This document shows, one piece after another, positions 35,738 through 44,605 of a DNA stretch of 64,000 nucleotides (position 1 is the stretch's first letter; each line of letters starts with the position of its first letter). Origin of the DNA: Croceivirga radicis (lineage in GTDB: Bacteria > Bacteroidota > Bacteroidia > Flavobacteriales > Flavobacteriaceae); contig NZ_MTBC01000002.1 in NCBI RefSeq assembly GCF_002072105.2, positions 248,001-312,000 on the forward strand. The letters run 5' to 3'. The translations under genes and the position numbers were made by a program. The notes under the pieces are model-generated. The model was given only the letters and a program-made list of their open reading frames with translations. It was not told the origin of the DNA and did no database searches.

Positions 35738-36508
35738 TTACTGATTTAGGAATTCTAGTGATTTTGAAAAGAACATTTTTGGATTCTCGGCATGGAGCCA
35801 GTGCCCAGCGTTATCTATAGTTTCTATTTTGGCATTAGGGAAGTGTTTCTTTATTTCAGAATAATCATTGGGTAAAATGTATTCGGATTTACTTCCTCTC
35901 AAAAATAAAGTAGCCCCATTATAACTATCCGTAGTTTGTATATTTTCCCCAATTTCTTCCATTCGGTCCTTGAGAACGTCTAGATTGAACCTAAATCCTA
36001 GTGTGCCTTTATTTACCCAATACAGATTTTTAAGTAGAAATTGCCTAATGCCCCAATCTTTTAAATGTTCTGATAAATGTTCGTCTGCTTCAGTTCTACT
36101 ACTTATTGAATTAAAGTCTAACCGTTGTAGGGCATTAAGTATGGCTTGATGGTGAGGTGGATAAAACTTTGGCCCAATGTCTGCAACCATTAATTTTTCT
36201 ACTTTTTCCGGATAACTTACGGCAAATTGCATCACGGTCTTGCCACCCATAGAATGACCTAATAAATTAGCACTAGAAATACCTTTATGGTCCATATAAT
36301 TTTTAAGGTCTTCTGCCAACACATCGTAATTAAAAAGGTCTGAATGAAAACTTTTACCGTGATTTCTTTGGTCAATTAAATGTACTTCAAAACCATTTTC
36401 AGCATATTTGGCGCCTAGCGTTTTCCAATTGTCGCTCATTCCCAAAAAACCGTGTAATATTAGTAAGGGTGAGCCTTCGCCCAATATTTTTGAATGTAAT
36501 ACTTCCAT
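35738..36508 (-). CDS. Alpha/beta-fold esterase, YbfF-like
   Basis: A 256-residue cytosolic hydrolase. Motifs are LILHGFLGMSDNW, IDQRNHGKS, the nucleophile elbow GHSMGG (Ser86) and the late His236 in NAGHWLHAENP; this set is typical of the YbfF acyl-CoA/ester hydrolase group. Its start codon overlaps the pdxJ stop by one base (TAATG), so translation is coupled. The metabolic link to vitamin B6 synthesis is not obvious. Confidence 0.9.
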   Translation of the reverse strand: MEVLHSKILGEGSPLLILHGFLGMSDNWKTLGAKYAENGFEVHLIDQRNHGKSFHSDLFNYDVLAEDLKNYMDHKGISSANLLGHSMGGKTVMQFAVSYPEKVEKLMVADIGPKFYPPHHQAILNALQRLDFNSISSRTEADEHLSEHLKDWGIRQFLLKNLYWVNKGTLGFRFNLDVLKDRMEEIGENIQTTDSYNGATLFLRGSKSEYILPNDYSEIKKHFPNAKIETIDNAGHWLHAENPKMFFSKSLEFLNQ

Positions 36509-37221
36509 TATTTTAGACGGTGTAAATACAAGTTTATCACGTTTTCTAATCCTAAGTATATAGATTCACAGATTAAGGCATGCCCTATGGATACCTCTAA
36601 TAAATCAGGAATGTTTTCTTTGAAAAATTTAATGTTTTCCAAATTTAAATCGTGCCCAGCGTTTAGTCCCAAGCCTACTTCTTGTGCTTTTGTTGCTGCT
36701 ACCACAAAGGGGTCTATTCCCTTGAGGTTTCCGGCCGCATAAGCTTCTGCATAAGCTTCTGTATATAACTCTATACGGTCTGTGCCAGTTGCAACGGCCC
36801 CTTCTACCATCTTCACATCTGGATCTACAAAGATGGAGGTTCTAATATTGTGTTCTTTAAAAGTTGTAATTACATCTTTTAAGAATGCTTGGTTTTTAAT
36901 AGTGTCCCAACCCGCATTGGAAGTTATGGCGTCTACTGCATCTGGTACAAGGGTTACCTGAGCTGGTTTTACTTCTAAAACCAAGTCTACAAATTTTGGA
37001 ATTGGGTTGCCTTCTATGTTAAATTCCGTAGTAATAATGGGTTTAAGGTCTCTAGCATCTTGGTATTTAATATGGCGTTCGTCTGGTCTGGGGTGTACGG
37101 TTATGCCCTGCCCGCCAAAGCGTTCTATGTCTAATGTAGATTGAGTTAAATTGGGTACGTTGCCTCCTCTGCTATTTCTTAGGGTGGCCAACTTATTTAT
37201 GTTTACGCTTAATTTTGTCAT
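36508..37221 (-). CDS. pdxJ: Pyridoxine 5'-phosphate synthase PdxJ
   Basis: A 237-residue TIM-barrel enzyme that condenses 1-deoxyxylulose 5-phosphate with 3-amino-2-oxopropyl phosphate to give pyridoxine 5'-phosphate. The N-terminal VNINKLATLRNSRGG, HPRPDERHI and the end part GLNAGHDLNLENI are conserved. ATG 37221 begins the usual MTKLSVNIN; an upstream in-frame ATG (37260) lies beyond a -7 promoter element and is rejected. It overlaps the ybfF-like gene by one base. Confidence 0.96.
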   Translation of the reverse strand: MTKLSVNINKLATLRNSRGGNVPNLTQSTLDIERFGGQGITVHPRPDERHIKYQDARDLKPIITTEFNIEGNPIPKFVDLVLEVKPAQVTLVPDAVDAITSNAGWDTIKNQAFLKDVITTFKEHNIRTSIFVDPDVKMVEGAVATGTDRIELYTEAYAEAYAAGNLKGIDPFVVAATKAQEVGLGLNAGHDLNLENIKFFKENIPDLLEVSIGHALICESIYLGLENVINLYLHRLK

Positions 37222-37240
37222 AGTATAACTTAAATAAGTC

Positions 37241-37248
37241 CAAAAATA
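37241..37248 (-). promoter_or_regulatory. Putative -7 element for pdxJ
   Basis: On the minus strand TATTTTTG (37248-37241) matches TAnnTTTG, 19 bases before the chosen pdxJ start. It supports the shorter start. No well-spaced -33 TTG is seen. Confidence 0.5.
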
Positions 37249-37265
37249 CAAAACAGGCACGCCTT

Positions 37266-37291
37266 TTGCTCACTATTAATGTGTAGTTTTG
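37266..37291 (+). promoter_or_regulatory. Putative promoter for the CBS-nadK genes
   Basis: TAGTTTTG (37284-37291) is a perfect -7 element and TTG (37266-37268) lies 15 bases upstream, slightly short of the usual 17-23. The predicted leader is only about 10 bases. Confidence 0.55.
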
Positions 37292-37308
37292 TTAGTAAGT
37301 AAAAGGTT

Positions 37309-37965
37309 ATGCATATTCAAGATAAATTAATAGACACCTTACCGGTTTTTCATATTAAGGACACTTTGGACGATGTAATTACATTTTTTGAAGAAACTAT
37401 GTTCTCTCACGTGGCTGTGGTAGATAAAGGCGAGTATTTGGGTCTGCTATCGGAAAACGATCAAGATTGTTTTGAGAAGGGTAAAAGTATTGAGGAATTT
37501 AGGTATCAACTAGAGACTTTTTCGGTTACTACAGAAACACTTTGGCTAGATGTTCTAGAGGCTTTTGCGCGTAACGATGCCAATCTAGTTCCCGTATTGG
37601 ATGCATCCCAACGTTTTTTGGGCTATTATAATCTAAATGATATTGTAACCCTTTTTATTGGTACGCCTTTTTTTACCGAACCTGGAGGTATTTTGGTTGT
37701 ATCAAAAGGAGTAAGGGATTATTCCATGAGCGAAATAGCCCAAATTGTAGAGACCAACAACGGTAAATTGTTGGGAGCATTGATTACGGATAATGAGAAC
37801 GATTTGGTGCAGGTTACCCTTAAAATAGCAAATGCCAACTTAAACGAGGTAATACAAACCTTTAGGCGTTATAGCTACAATATTCTTTTTGGAAACAATG
37901 ACGACCAATTTTTGGAAGACTTAAAACAGCGTTCAGATTATTTAAATAAATACCTTAACGTTTAA
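37309..37965 (+). CDS. CBS domain protein
   Basis: A 218-residue cytosolic protein: two CBS motifs (about 5-60 and 68-125) followed by an ACT-like beta-alpha-beta domain (about 132-215). CBS pairs bind adenosyl nucleotides. Its stop codon is 1 base from the nadK start, a very tight coupling, so sensing of nucleotide status for NAD phosphorylation is a reasonable guess. Exact ligand unknown. Confidence 0.88.
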   Translation: MHIQDKLIDTLPVFHIKDTLDDVITFFEETMFSHVAVVDKGEYLGLLSENDQDCFEKGKSIEEFRYQLETFSVTTETLWLDVLEAFARNDANLVPVLDASQRFLGYYNLNDIVTLFIGTPFFTEPGGILVVSKGVRDYSMSEIAQIVETNNGKLLGALITDNENDLVQVTLKIANANLNEVIQTFRRYSYNILFGNNDDQFLEDLKQRSDYLNKYLNV

Positions 37966-37966
37966 T

Positions 37967-38848
37967 ATGAAGGTAGCCATTTACGGTAAGGTAATATTAG
38001 AAGAAGATATACCTTTTGTAATTCAACTAATAACCGAACTTCAAAAAATTAAGGCCAAATTCGCGGTAGAAAAAAAGTTTGCTAAAAAAATTGCAACCGC
38101 TTTATCCGTATACGAGTATAGCACCTTTGATAAAACTTCTGGTCTAGATAAGGATTTTGATATGTTCGTGAGTTTTGGTGGAGACGGAACCATGCTCCGG
38201 GCCGTAACCTATATCAAAGATTTGGGTATTCCTATAGTAGGGGTCAATACCGGTAGACTTGGTTTTTTATCTACTTTTAAAAAGGAAGATGTATCCAAAG
38301 TAGTGACGGAGTTTTTAAAGGGGCATTACAGTATAGAGGAAAGGAGTCTGGTGGCGTTATCAAATGAAACGGAAATAGGTCACTTTGGGGATTTAAATTT
38401 TGCTTTTAATGAAATTACCGTAAGCAGAAAAGATACCACCTCTATGATTACGGTAGAAACCTTTTTAGACAACGAATACCTGACATCTTACTGGGCAGAT
38501 GGCTTAATTTTATCTACCCCTACAGGCTCAACGGGATATTCTTTAAGTTGTGGTGGGCCCGTAATTGCACCCTCGGCCAAGGCTTTGGTGCTTACTCCAA
38601 TAGCACCACATAACTTGAATGCACGCCCTTTTGTTATCGCTGATAATACCGAAATAAGAATAAAGGTTTCCGGTAGGGAAGAAAACCATTTACTTTCTTT
38701 AGATTCTAGAATTGCTACCATACCAAATGGAACGGAAATAATTATTAAAAAGGCAGACTTCACTATTAATATGATTGAATACAAAGCAGAGAGTTTTCTT
38801 AAAACTTTGAGAAACAAACTACTTTGGGGAGAAGACAAGCGTAATTAG
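37967..38848 (+). CDS. nadK: NAD kinase
   Basis: A 293-residue ATP-NAD kinase that makes NADP. The motifs GGDGT (71-75), NTGRLGFLS and the dinucleotide-binding STPTGSTGYSLSCGGP are present. It directly follows the CBS gene (1-base gap) and precedes the DUF6089-uppS-bamA group, an arrangement common in Flavobacteriaceae. Confidence 0.97.
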   Translation: MKVAIYGKVILEEDIPFVIQLITELQKIKAKFAVEKKFAKKIATALSVYEYSTFDKTSGLDKDFDMFVSFGGDGTMLRAVTYIKDLGIPIVGVNTGRLGFLSTFKKEDVSKVVTEFLKGHYSIEERSLVALSNETEIGHFGDLNFAFNEITVSRKDTTSMITVETFLDNEYLTSYWADGLILSTPTGSTGYSLSCGGPVIAPSAKALVLTPIAPHNLNARPFVIADNTEIRIKVSGREENHLLSLDSRIATIPNGTEIIIKKADFTINMIEYKAESFLKTLRNKLLWGEDKRN

Positions 38849-38925
38849 AACAATAAATAGGCGCTAAAACTGTTTTACTTGAGGAACAGTTTATGGCAAT
38901 GAAAACTATGGCAATTTTGGATTGT

Positions 38926-38933
38926 TATATTTG
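38926..38933 (+). promoter_or_regulatory. Putative -7 element for the DUF6089-uppS-bamA genes
   Basis: TATATTTG is a perfect TAnnTTTG element 51 bases before the DUF6089 start codon. A -33 TTG at standard spacing is not seen. Confidence 0.45.
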
Positions 38934-38984
38934 CATGCCTTTTTTAAATCGCTGAAGAATCAGTGTAAAATTAGGAATAGGTAG

Positions 38985-39671
38985 ATGAGAAAAATATTCT
39001 TTGTTATTATACTTTGTTTTGGTATCTGGGGCCAAGCACAGACCTATGAGGCAGGTTTGTTTGCTGGTGGGGCCAATACCATTACAGATGTTGGGAGCAC
39101 TAATTATATAGTTCCAACAGGAGTGGCTTTTGGTGGGTTGTTTAAATGGAATAAAGCCAAACGTTTTGCTTACAGGGGTAGTGTGTATCATGGCAAGGTA
39201 GTAATGGATGATTCCAAGAGTAATATGGCTTCCAGGGAACAGCGTGGTTATAGGGTAGAGAATAAGATTACAGAGTACTCCGCAGGACTGGAGTTTAATT
39301 TTGTGGAATACAACTTACATAAGCTAGGACCTGCATTTACACCCTACTTGTATACTGGACTTACATACTTTAGGTATGATTTTAACTACATTGATGCACA
39401 ACAAGTTCAGGATATTAACCAAAAAGATGGTAGTTTCGCAATTCCAATGACAATTGGGGCAAAGTATCGGCTTAATCAGTTTTTAATATTAGGTGTGGAA
39501 ATTGGTGCACGCTATACTTTTACCGATAATTTGGACGCCAGTAATCCTGAAGGTTCCAATTTTGATGAGTTTAAGTTTGGAAATATTCTGAGTGACGACT
39601 GGTACGTATTTTCAGGATTTACGTTAACCTATACTTTTGGTAGAAAACCCTGCCAAGATTGTTTTGAATAA
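38985..39671 (+). CDS. DUF6089 outer-membrane protein (PorG-like)
   Basis: A 228-residue protein with signal peptide (IFFVIILCFGIWGQAQ) and a Gly/aromatic strand pattern of an eight-stranded outer-membrane barrel: YEAGLFAGGANTITDVGS near the start and YVFSGFTLTYTFGRK near the end. DUF6089 includes the T9SS protein PorG, so a secretion role is possible. The C-terminus has two Cys (KPCQDCFE). It ends 1 base before the chosen uppS start. The placement before uppS and bamA is conserved in this family of bacteria and ties it to envelope assembly. Confidence 0.85.
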   Translation: MRKIFFVIILCFGIWGQAQTYEAGLFAGGANTITDVGSTNYIVPTGVAFGGLFKWNKAKRFAYRGSVYHGKVVMDDSKSNMASREQRGYRVENKITEYSAGLEFNFVEYNLHKLGPAFTPYLYTGLTYFRYDFNYIDAQQVQDINQKDGSFAIPMTIGAKYRLNQFLILGVEIGARYTFTDNLDASNPEGSNFDEFKFGNILSDDWYVFSGFTLTYTFGRKPCQDCFE

Positions 39672-39672
39672 A

Positions 39673-40413
39673 ATGAACAACCTAGACCAAGTAGATAAAC
39701 ACAGATTACCAAAACACATTGCTGTAATTATGGATGGCAATGGAAGATGGGCAAAACAAAGAGGCAAATTACGTGTGTTTGGTCATGAAAATGGAGTAAC
39801 TGCTGTTAGAAGAACCGTAGAAAGCTGTGCTAAGCTCAATATAGAATGTCTAACGCTTTATGCTTTTTCTACGGAAAATTGGAAAAGGCCAAAGTTAGAA
39901 GTCCAAACTTTAATGAAGATTTTAATAGGGTCTCTTAGGAAAGAATTAAGGACTTTTGAGGATAATAACATAAGACTCAATGCAATAGGCAATCTGGAAG
40001 CTTTGCCGCAAAAAGCAGCTAAAGAACTTCAAGATGTTATAAGTAAAACAGCCAAGAATACAGGGCTTGTGCTAACATTAGCCCTTAGCTATGGCTCTAG
40101 AGAAGAAATAAAAAACGCGGTAAAGTGCGTCGCATCCAAAGTTAAAAATAATATAATTTCAGTAGAGGATATTGACGAGAACCTTATTAATACACATCTT
40201 TACACGCATAACCTGCCAGATGTAGACCTTGTTATCCGTACTAGCGGAGAACACAGAATCAGTAATTTTTTACTTTGGCAGATAGCATACGCCGAATTAT
40301 ATTTTATTGACGTATTTTGGCCCGATTTTAATGAAGAGCATCTGGTAGATGCAATAATAAATTACCAGAATAGAGAACGAAGATTTGGAAAAACTAGCGA
40401 ACAACTTAACTAA
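39673..40413 (+). CDS. uppS: Isoprenyl transferase (undecaprenyl diphosphate synthase)
   Basis: A 246-residue cis-prenyltransferase that makes the C55 lipid carrier for peptidoglycan and surface glycans. The motif HIAVIMDGNGRWAKQRG holds the catalytic Asp21, and the C-terminal VIRTSGEHRISNFLLWQ binds the homoallylic substrate. ATG 39673 is chosen, just after the DUF6089 stop; the in-frame GTG/ATG further up lies inside that gene. It overlaps the start of bamA by 29 bases. Confidence 0.96.
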   Translation: MNNLDQVDKHRLPKHIAVIMDGNGRWAKQRGKLRVFGHENGVTAVRRTVESCAKLNIECLTLYAFSTENWKRPKLEVQTLMKILIGSLRKELRTFEDNNIRLNAIGNLEALPQKAAKELQDVISKTAKNTGLVLTLALSYGSREEIKNAVKCVASKVKNNIISVEDIDENLINTHLYTHNLPDVDLVIRTSGEHRISNFLLWQIAYAELYFIDVFWPDFNEEHLVDAIINYQNRERRFGKTSEQLN

Positions 40414-43015
40414 CCGCCTAAAAAATACTTCTTTAGGCCTATTTTTAATTCCTGTCCTTTTATTTGCACAAGTAGCAATAGCCCAACCAACCTCCTTGGA
40501 GTCTAGCAAAGAATATATCTTAGGTGGTATAGAAGTAACTGGGCTACAAAGCTATAACGAACAAACCGTTAAGACCTATACTGGTCTTAGGGTAGGGCAA
40601 CCAATTAGAGTGCCAGGAGAAGAGCTAAGTGGTATCATAAAAAAGCTGTGGAACCTAGATTTGTTTAGTGATATTGCTTTTTACCATTATATAGAAGGAG
40701 ATAAGGTATTTCTGCAACTACAGATAACAGAACGTCCTACCTTATCGGATATTACCGTGTACGGTGTAAAACAGAAGAAGGTTCAAGGTATTCTGGATGA
40801 TACTGACTTGAAAAAAGGTAAAAAGCTTACTAAGAGTTTAATTGCGAATTCAAAAGGGTACCTGGAAAATAAGTATAGAAAACAAGGATATTTAAATACA
40901 CAAGTATCCATTGCCACAGCTCCTGACACGGTTGGTACCAACTCTGAAAAGATGGTGATAAACGTTAAGAAAGGAGAAAAGGTAAAAATTGACGAAATTG
41001 AGTTTGTTGGTAATGAAAAGTTATCGGACAAGCGTTTAAAGAAGTCTTTAAAGAAAACCAAGCAAAAAAAGTTTTATCGCTTCTGGAAAAAGTCTAAATA
41101 TATTGAGGATGATTATCAAGAAGATCTAGATAATTTAATAGATACCTATGCAGAACGAGGCTATAGGGATGCCCGTGTGGTTTCTGATACTTTTGTTCAG
41201 GTAAATGAAAATAACATAAAGCTGAAGATAGAGGTAGAAGAAGGAGATAAATACTATTTTGGCGACATTAATTTTGTTGGTAATACGGTTTATACGGATA
41301 GGGAGTTGGCTCAGGTTTTAGGCGTTAAAAAAGGAGATACCTATAATGGTGTATTACTTAAAAAACGTATCGCAGATAATAGTAAACCAGATGCTATAGA
41401 CTTAACAAACCTGTATCAGAATAATGGTTATTTGTTTTCACAAATAAACCCAGTAGAAATTTCTGCGGTAAATGATACTATTGATTTTGAGATACGTATT
41501 ATTGAGGGTAAAGAAACTTTCTTGGATCACGTAACGGTAAACGGTAACGATAAGACCAATGACCATGTTGTTTTTAGGGAGTTGCGTACAAGACCTGGTC
41601 AAAAGTATAGCAAGGAAAACATTGTAAGAAGTGTTAGAGAACTTGGTCAATTAGGATTTTTTGATGCAGAACAGATTGTTCCAGATATCCAAAATCCAAA
41701 CCCAGATGCGGGTACCGTTGATATTAACTATAATCTAGTAGAAGCAGGTTCTAGCCAAATAGAACTACAAGGCGGTTTTGGTGGCGGTGGTTTTATTGGA
41801 ACCTTAGGTTTGTCTTTTAATAATTTTTCCATTCAAAATTTATTTAACAAAGAGGCCTACAAACCTGTTCCTATGGGAGATGGGCAAACCTTTGCTTTAA
41901 GATTGCAGGGTAGTAGAACCTTTAGAGTATATAGTCTTGATTTTTCAGAACCATGGTTAAATGGTAAAAAACCCGTTCGTTTTAATCTTAGTTTTTCTAG
42001 AACGCAGCAGTTCTTGGCCAATTTCTCTAACACCGGTAGAATTGAGGTGAACAAAGATCGTAGTTTCTCCATAACTGGTGTGTCTACTGGTTTGGCTAAA
42101 CGTGTGCAATGGCCAGATGACTTTTTTACGGTTAGCCATTCCCTAGGTTATCAGTATTATGATTTTAACGAATACAACTTGGGCTTGTTTAATTTTGGTA
42201 ACGGTAGTGCCAACTCTATAACCTATACATTTGGGTTGTCTAGAAGTTCTCAAGGTCCAAACCGTATTTTTCCTATGAGTGGTTCTAATTTTGAATTAAC
42301 CGCCAAGTTTACACCACCATATTCTTTATTTAGCAATAAGGATTATGGGGCAATTACCGATAGGGTAGAAGAACTAACGGATACAGCTAGAGAGCGTACA
42401 TTAACCACGCAAGAAGTTAATGAATTGGAAAATTTGGAAGAAGAACGCTTTAAGTGGTTAGAATTTTATAAGGTTAAATTTAAAGGAGATTGGTACACCA
42501 ACTTAGTTGGTAAATTGGTTTTACGTACCAATGCGGAATTTGGGTTCTTAGGTAACTACAATAACAATATAGGAGATGTACCTTTTGAACGTTTCTTCGT
42601 AGGAGGAGACGGCCTTGGTAACTTTACCTTAGATGGAAGGGATGTTATACAGTTAAGGGGTTATGACAATAGTTCATTGGCTTTTACCTCATTCAATCCA
42701 TCTACTAGAAGTACGGATAGGGAAGGTGGTACCATCTACAATAAATTCTCTTTAGAACTTAGGTATCCATTAACCTTAAAACCTTCAGCATCTATCTACG
42801 TACAATCTTTTTTAGAGGCTGGTAATGCATTCAACAATTTTCAGGAGTTTAATCCGTTTCAGTTAAAGAGATCAGCTGGGGTGGGGTTACGAATTTTTAT
42901 GCCTGCATTTGGTTTGTTAGGAATAGATTTTGGTTATGGTTTTGATGACGATAACATTAATCCTGGCGTAAAAAGCGGTTGGCAAACCCACTTCATTATT
43001 GGTCAACAATTTTAA
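40385..43015 (+). CDS. bamA: Outer membrane protein assembly factor BamA
   Basis: An 876-residue Omp85 protein, the core of the machine that inserts outer-membrane barrels. A signal peptide (LGLFLIPVLLFAQVAIAQ) is followed by five POTRA domains (about 45-460) and a 16-strand barrel (about 470-876) ending in HFIIGQQF. The start is TTG 40385, inside uppS; no ATG exists in frame before residue 190, so a non-ATG start with translational coupling is needed. It is followed by two periplasmic Skp-type chaperones that serve the same pathway. Confidence 0.96.
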   Translation: MEKLANNLTNRLKNTSLGLFLIPVLLFAQVAIAQPTSLESSKEYILGGIEVTGLQSYNEQTVKTYTGLRVGQPIRVPGEELSGIIKKLWNLDLFSDIAFYHYIEGDKVFLQLQITERPTLSDITVYGVKQKKVQGILDDTDLKKGKKLTKSLIANSKGYLENKYRKQGYLNTQVSIATAPDTVGTNSEKMVINVKKGEKVKIDEIEFVGNEKLSDKRLKKSLKKTKQKKFYRFWKKSKYIEDDYQEDLDNLIDTYAERGYRDARVVSDTFVQVNENNIKLKIEVEEGDKYYFGDINFVGNTVYTDRELAQVLGVKKGDTYNGVLLKKRIADNSKPDAIDLTNLYQNNGYLFSQINPVEISAVNDTIDFEIRIIEGKETFLDHVTVNGNDKTNDHVVFRELRTRPGQKYSKENIVRSVRELGQLGFFDAEQIVPDIQNPNPDAGTVDINYNLVEAGSSQIELQGGFGGGGFIGTLGLSFNNFSIQNLFNKEAYKPVPMGDGQTFALRLQGSRTFRVYSLDFSEPWLNGKKPVRFNLSFSRTQQFLANFSNTGRIEVNKDRSFSITGVSTGLAKRVQWPDDFFTVSHSLGYQYYDFNEYNLGLFNFGNGSANSITYTFGLSRSSQGPNRIFPMSGSNFELTAKFTPPYSLFSNKDYGAITDRVEELTDTARERTLTTQEVNELENLEEERFKWLEFYKVKFKGDWYTNLVGKLVLRTNAEFGFLGNYNNNIGDVPFERFFVGGDGLGNFTLDGRDVIQLRGYDNSSLAFTSFNPSTRSTDREGGTIYNKFSLELRYPLTLKPSASIYVQSFLEAGNAFNNFQEFNPFQLKRSAGVGLRIFMPAFGLLGIDFGYGFDDDNINPGVKSGWQTHFIIGQQF

Positions 43016-43075
43016 TAGATTAGAAATTATTGTCTAAAACCAAATTGTTTAACATGCTCATTTTAAACTAAATAG

Positions 43076-43083
43076 TATTTTTG
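43076..43083 (+). promoter_or_regulatory. Putative -7 element for the ompH pair
   Basis: TATTTTTG is a perfect TAnnTTTG element 37 bases before ATG 43120. It covers an alternative TTG start at 43081, which supports the ATG. Confidence 0.5.
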
Positions 43084-43119
43084 GCACGATATTTTCTATG
43101 TAAAATTCGGATTCAACAA

Positions 43120-43971
43120 ATGAAGACAAAAACGTTCTTAGTATTAGGATGCCTAATCATGGCCATGTCTGCTACGGCACAACGTGTAGTAGGCGTTAGA
43201 ATTGGTTATGTAGATATGGAATACATTTTAGAAAATGTAGAAGAGTACCGTGAAGCAACAGAACAATTAAACGCTAAAGCAGATAAGTGGAAGCAAGAGA
43301 TTGAGTTGAAGTTGGCAGAGGTAGATCAAATGAAAAAAGATTTGGCTGCGGAGAAGGTGTTGCTTACAGATGAGTTAATTGCAGAAAGGGAAGAAGAAAT
43401 TCAAATTTTACAGACAGAAGCATTGGCTTATCAACAAGACCGTTTTGGTCCTCAGGGCGATTTGATTTTGCAGAAGCGTTTGTTAATACAGCCTATACAA
43501 GACCAAGTGTTCACAGAGGTGCAAAAAATAGGTCAGAATAAAAGATATGATTTTATTTTTGATAAATCTGCAGATGTTGTAATGTTGTATTCCGAAAAAA
43601 GGCACGATATCAGCGATATGGTCCTTAGGGAGATAGCAAGGACTAGAAAAGTAAGTGCTAGTAACAAGGCACAGAACGATAAGAATAGGCTGCGTAAGTT
43701 TCAAGAAGAGCAAGCAGAAGAAGATGAGGAAATAAGTGATGCGCTAAGGGAAAGGCAAGAAAAAGCCCAGGCTTTAAAAGAAAATAATGCAAAAGCCGCA
43801 GAACAAAAACGTGCAGATCAGCTAAAGCTACGTGAAGAGCGTAAAAAGGCCTATGAAGAACGTAGAAAGAAATTGTTAGAAGAAAGAGAAGCCAAAAGAA
43901 AGGCTAAAGAAGAGGAAAGAAAAAAATTAGAAGAAGAAAAGAAAAAAGAAAAGGATTCAACTAGTAATTAA
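43120..43971 (+). CDS. OmpH/Skp family periplasmic chaperone, long form
   Basis: A 283-residue protein: signal peptide (TFLVLGCLIMAMSATAQ), the Skp core (IGYVDMEYILENV ... DFIFDKSADVVMLYS, to about residue 165) and then a C-terminal extension of over 100 residues that is almost all Glu, Lys, Arg and Ala, a long charged coiled coil. Skp holds unfolded outer-membrane proteins for BamA. The extension is longer than in classic Skp (about 160 residues). It lies between bamA and a second, short skp gene. Confidence 0.9.
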   Translation: MKTKTFLVLGCLIMAMSATAQRVVGVRIGYVDMEYILENVEEYREATEQLNAKADKWKQEIELKLAEVDQMKKDLAAEKVLLTDELIAEREEEIQILQTEALAYQQDRFGPQGDLILQKRLLIQPIQDQVFTEVQKIGQNKRYDFIFDKSADVVMLYSEKRHDISDMVLREIARTRKVSASNKAQNDKNRLRKFQEEQAEEDEEISDALRERQEKAQALKENNAKAAEQKRADQLKLREERKKAYEERRKKLLEEREAKRKAKEEERKKLEEEKKKEKDSTSN

Positions 43972-44016
43972 AACTGAACACTAGAATTTATACTCAAATT
44001 AAAGCTATTTAAAATT

Positions 44017-44526
44017 ATGAAAAATGTAAAAAAGATTGTTGTGGCGTTGGTGTTGATGGTAGCGACAACAGGTTTTGTAAATGCACAAAGTAAAGTTGCC
44101 CATATTGACGTAAACAAACTTTTGTCAGAAATGCCAGAAATGAAGGCGGCACAATCGGAGTTAAAAAAGCTTCAAGAAACATATAAGGCACAGTTGGAAG
44201 GTTCTATGACCGAACTTAGAAATAAGTATACGCAATACTCTAACGAAGCAGCTTCTAAATCTAAAGAAGAGAATGACAAGAGAGCGGTAGAGTTACAAGG
44301 TTTTGAAAAGAACATTCAGGAGGCAGAGGCTGCAGCAATGCAAGAAATGCAACAAAAGCAAGCAGAATTATTTGCTCCAATTTCAGAAAAAGCTAAAAAG
44401 GCCATAGAAAAAGTAGCTGCGGCGCAAGGATTCGATTACGTAATTGATGCCTCTCAAGGTGGTGGCTTAATCGTGGCAAAAGGTAAAGATTTATTGCCTT
44501 CAGTAAAACAAGAATTAGGCTTCTAA
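44017..44526 (+). CDS. OmpH/Skp family periplasmic chaperone
   Basis: A 169-residue Skp of normal length: signal peptide (VVALVLMVATTGFVNAQ), VAHIDVNKLLSEMPEMKAAQ, two coiled-coil tentacle helices (about 45-125) and the closing YVIDASQGGGLIVAKGKDL. It is a paralogue of the gene 45 bases upstream. A good terminator follows. Confidence 0.93.
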   Translation: MKNVKKIVVALVLMVATTGFVNAQSKVAHIDVNKLLSEMPEMKAAQSELKKLQETYKAQLEGSMTELRNKYTQYSNEAASKSKEENDKRAVELQGFEKNIQEAEAAAMQEMQQKQAELFAPISEKAKKAIEKVAAAQGFDYVIDASQGGGLIVAKGKDLLPSVKQELGF

Positions 44527-44551
44527 CAGACGTTAGTTTAAAAATAGATAG

Positions 44552-44600
44552 AAACCATTGGCGTTTGGAAATTACCAAATACCAATGGTTTTTTATTTTT
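44552..44600 (+). terminator. Intrinsic terminator after the skp pair
   Basis: AAACCATTGG (44552-44561) pairs with CCAATGGTTT (44582-44591), with an inner TTTGG/CCAAA pairing, followed by TTTTATTTTT. Confidence 0.88.
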
Positions 44601-44605
44601 AGTGT

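Noticed and set aside
38867-38892. Hairpin AAACTGTT/AACAGTTT after nadK
   Set aside because: It lacks a T tract and the stem is only 8 bp of AT-rich DNA; not called as a terminator.
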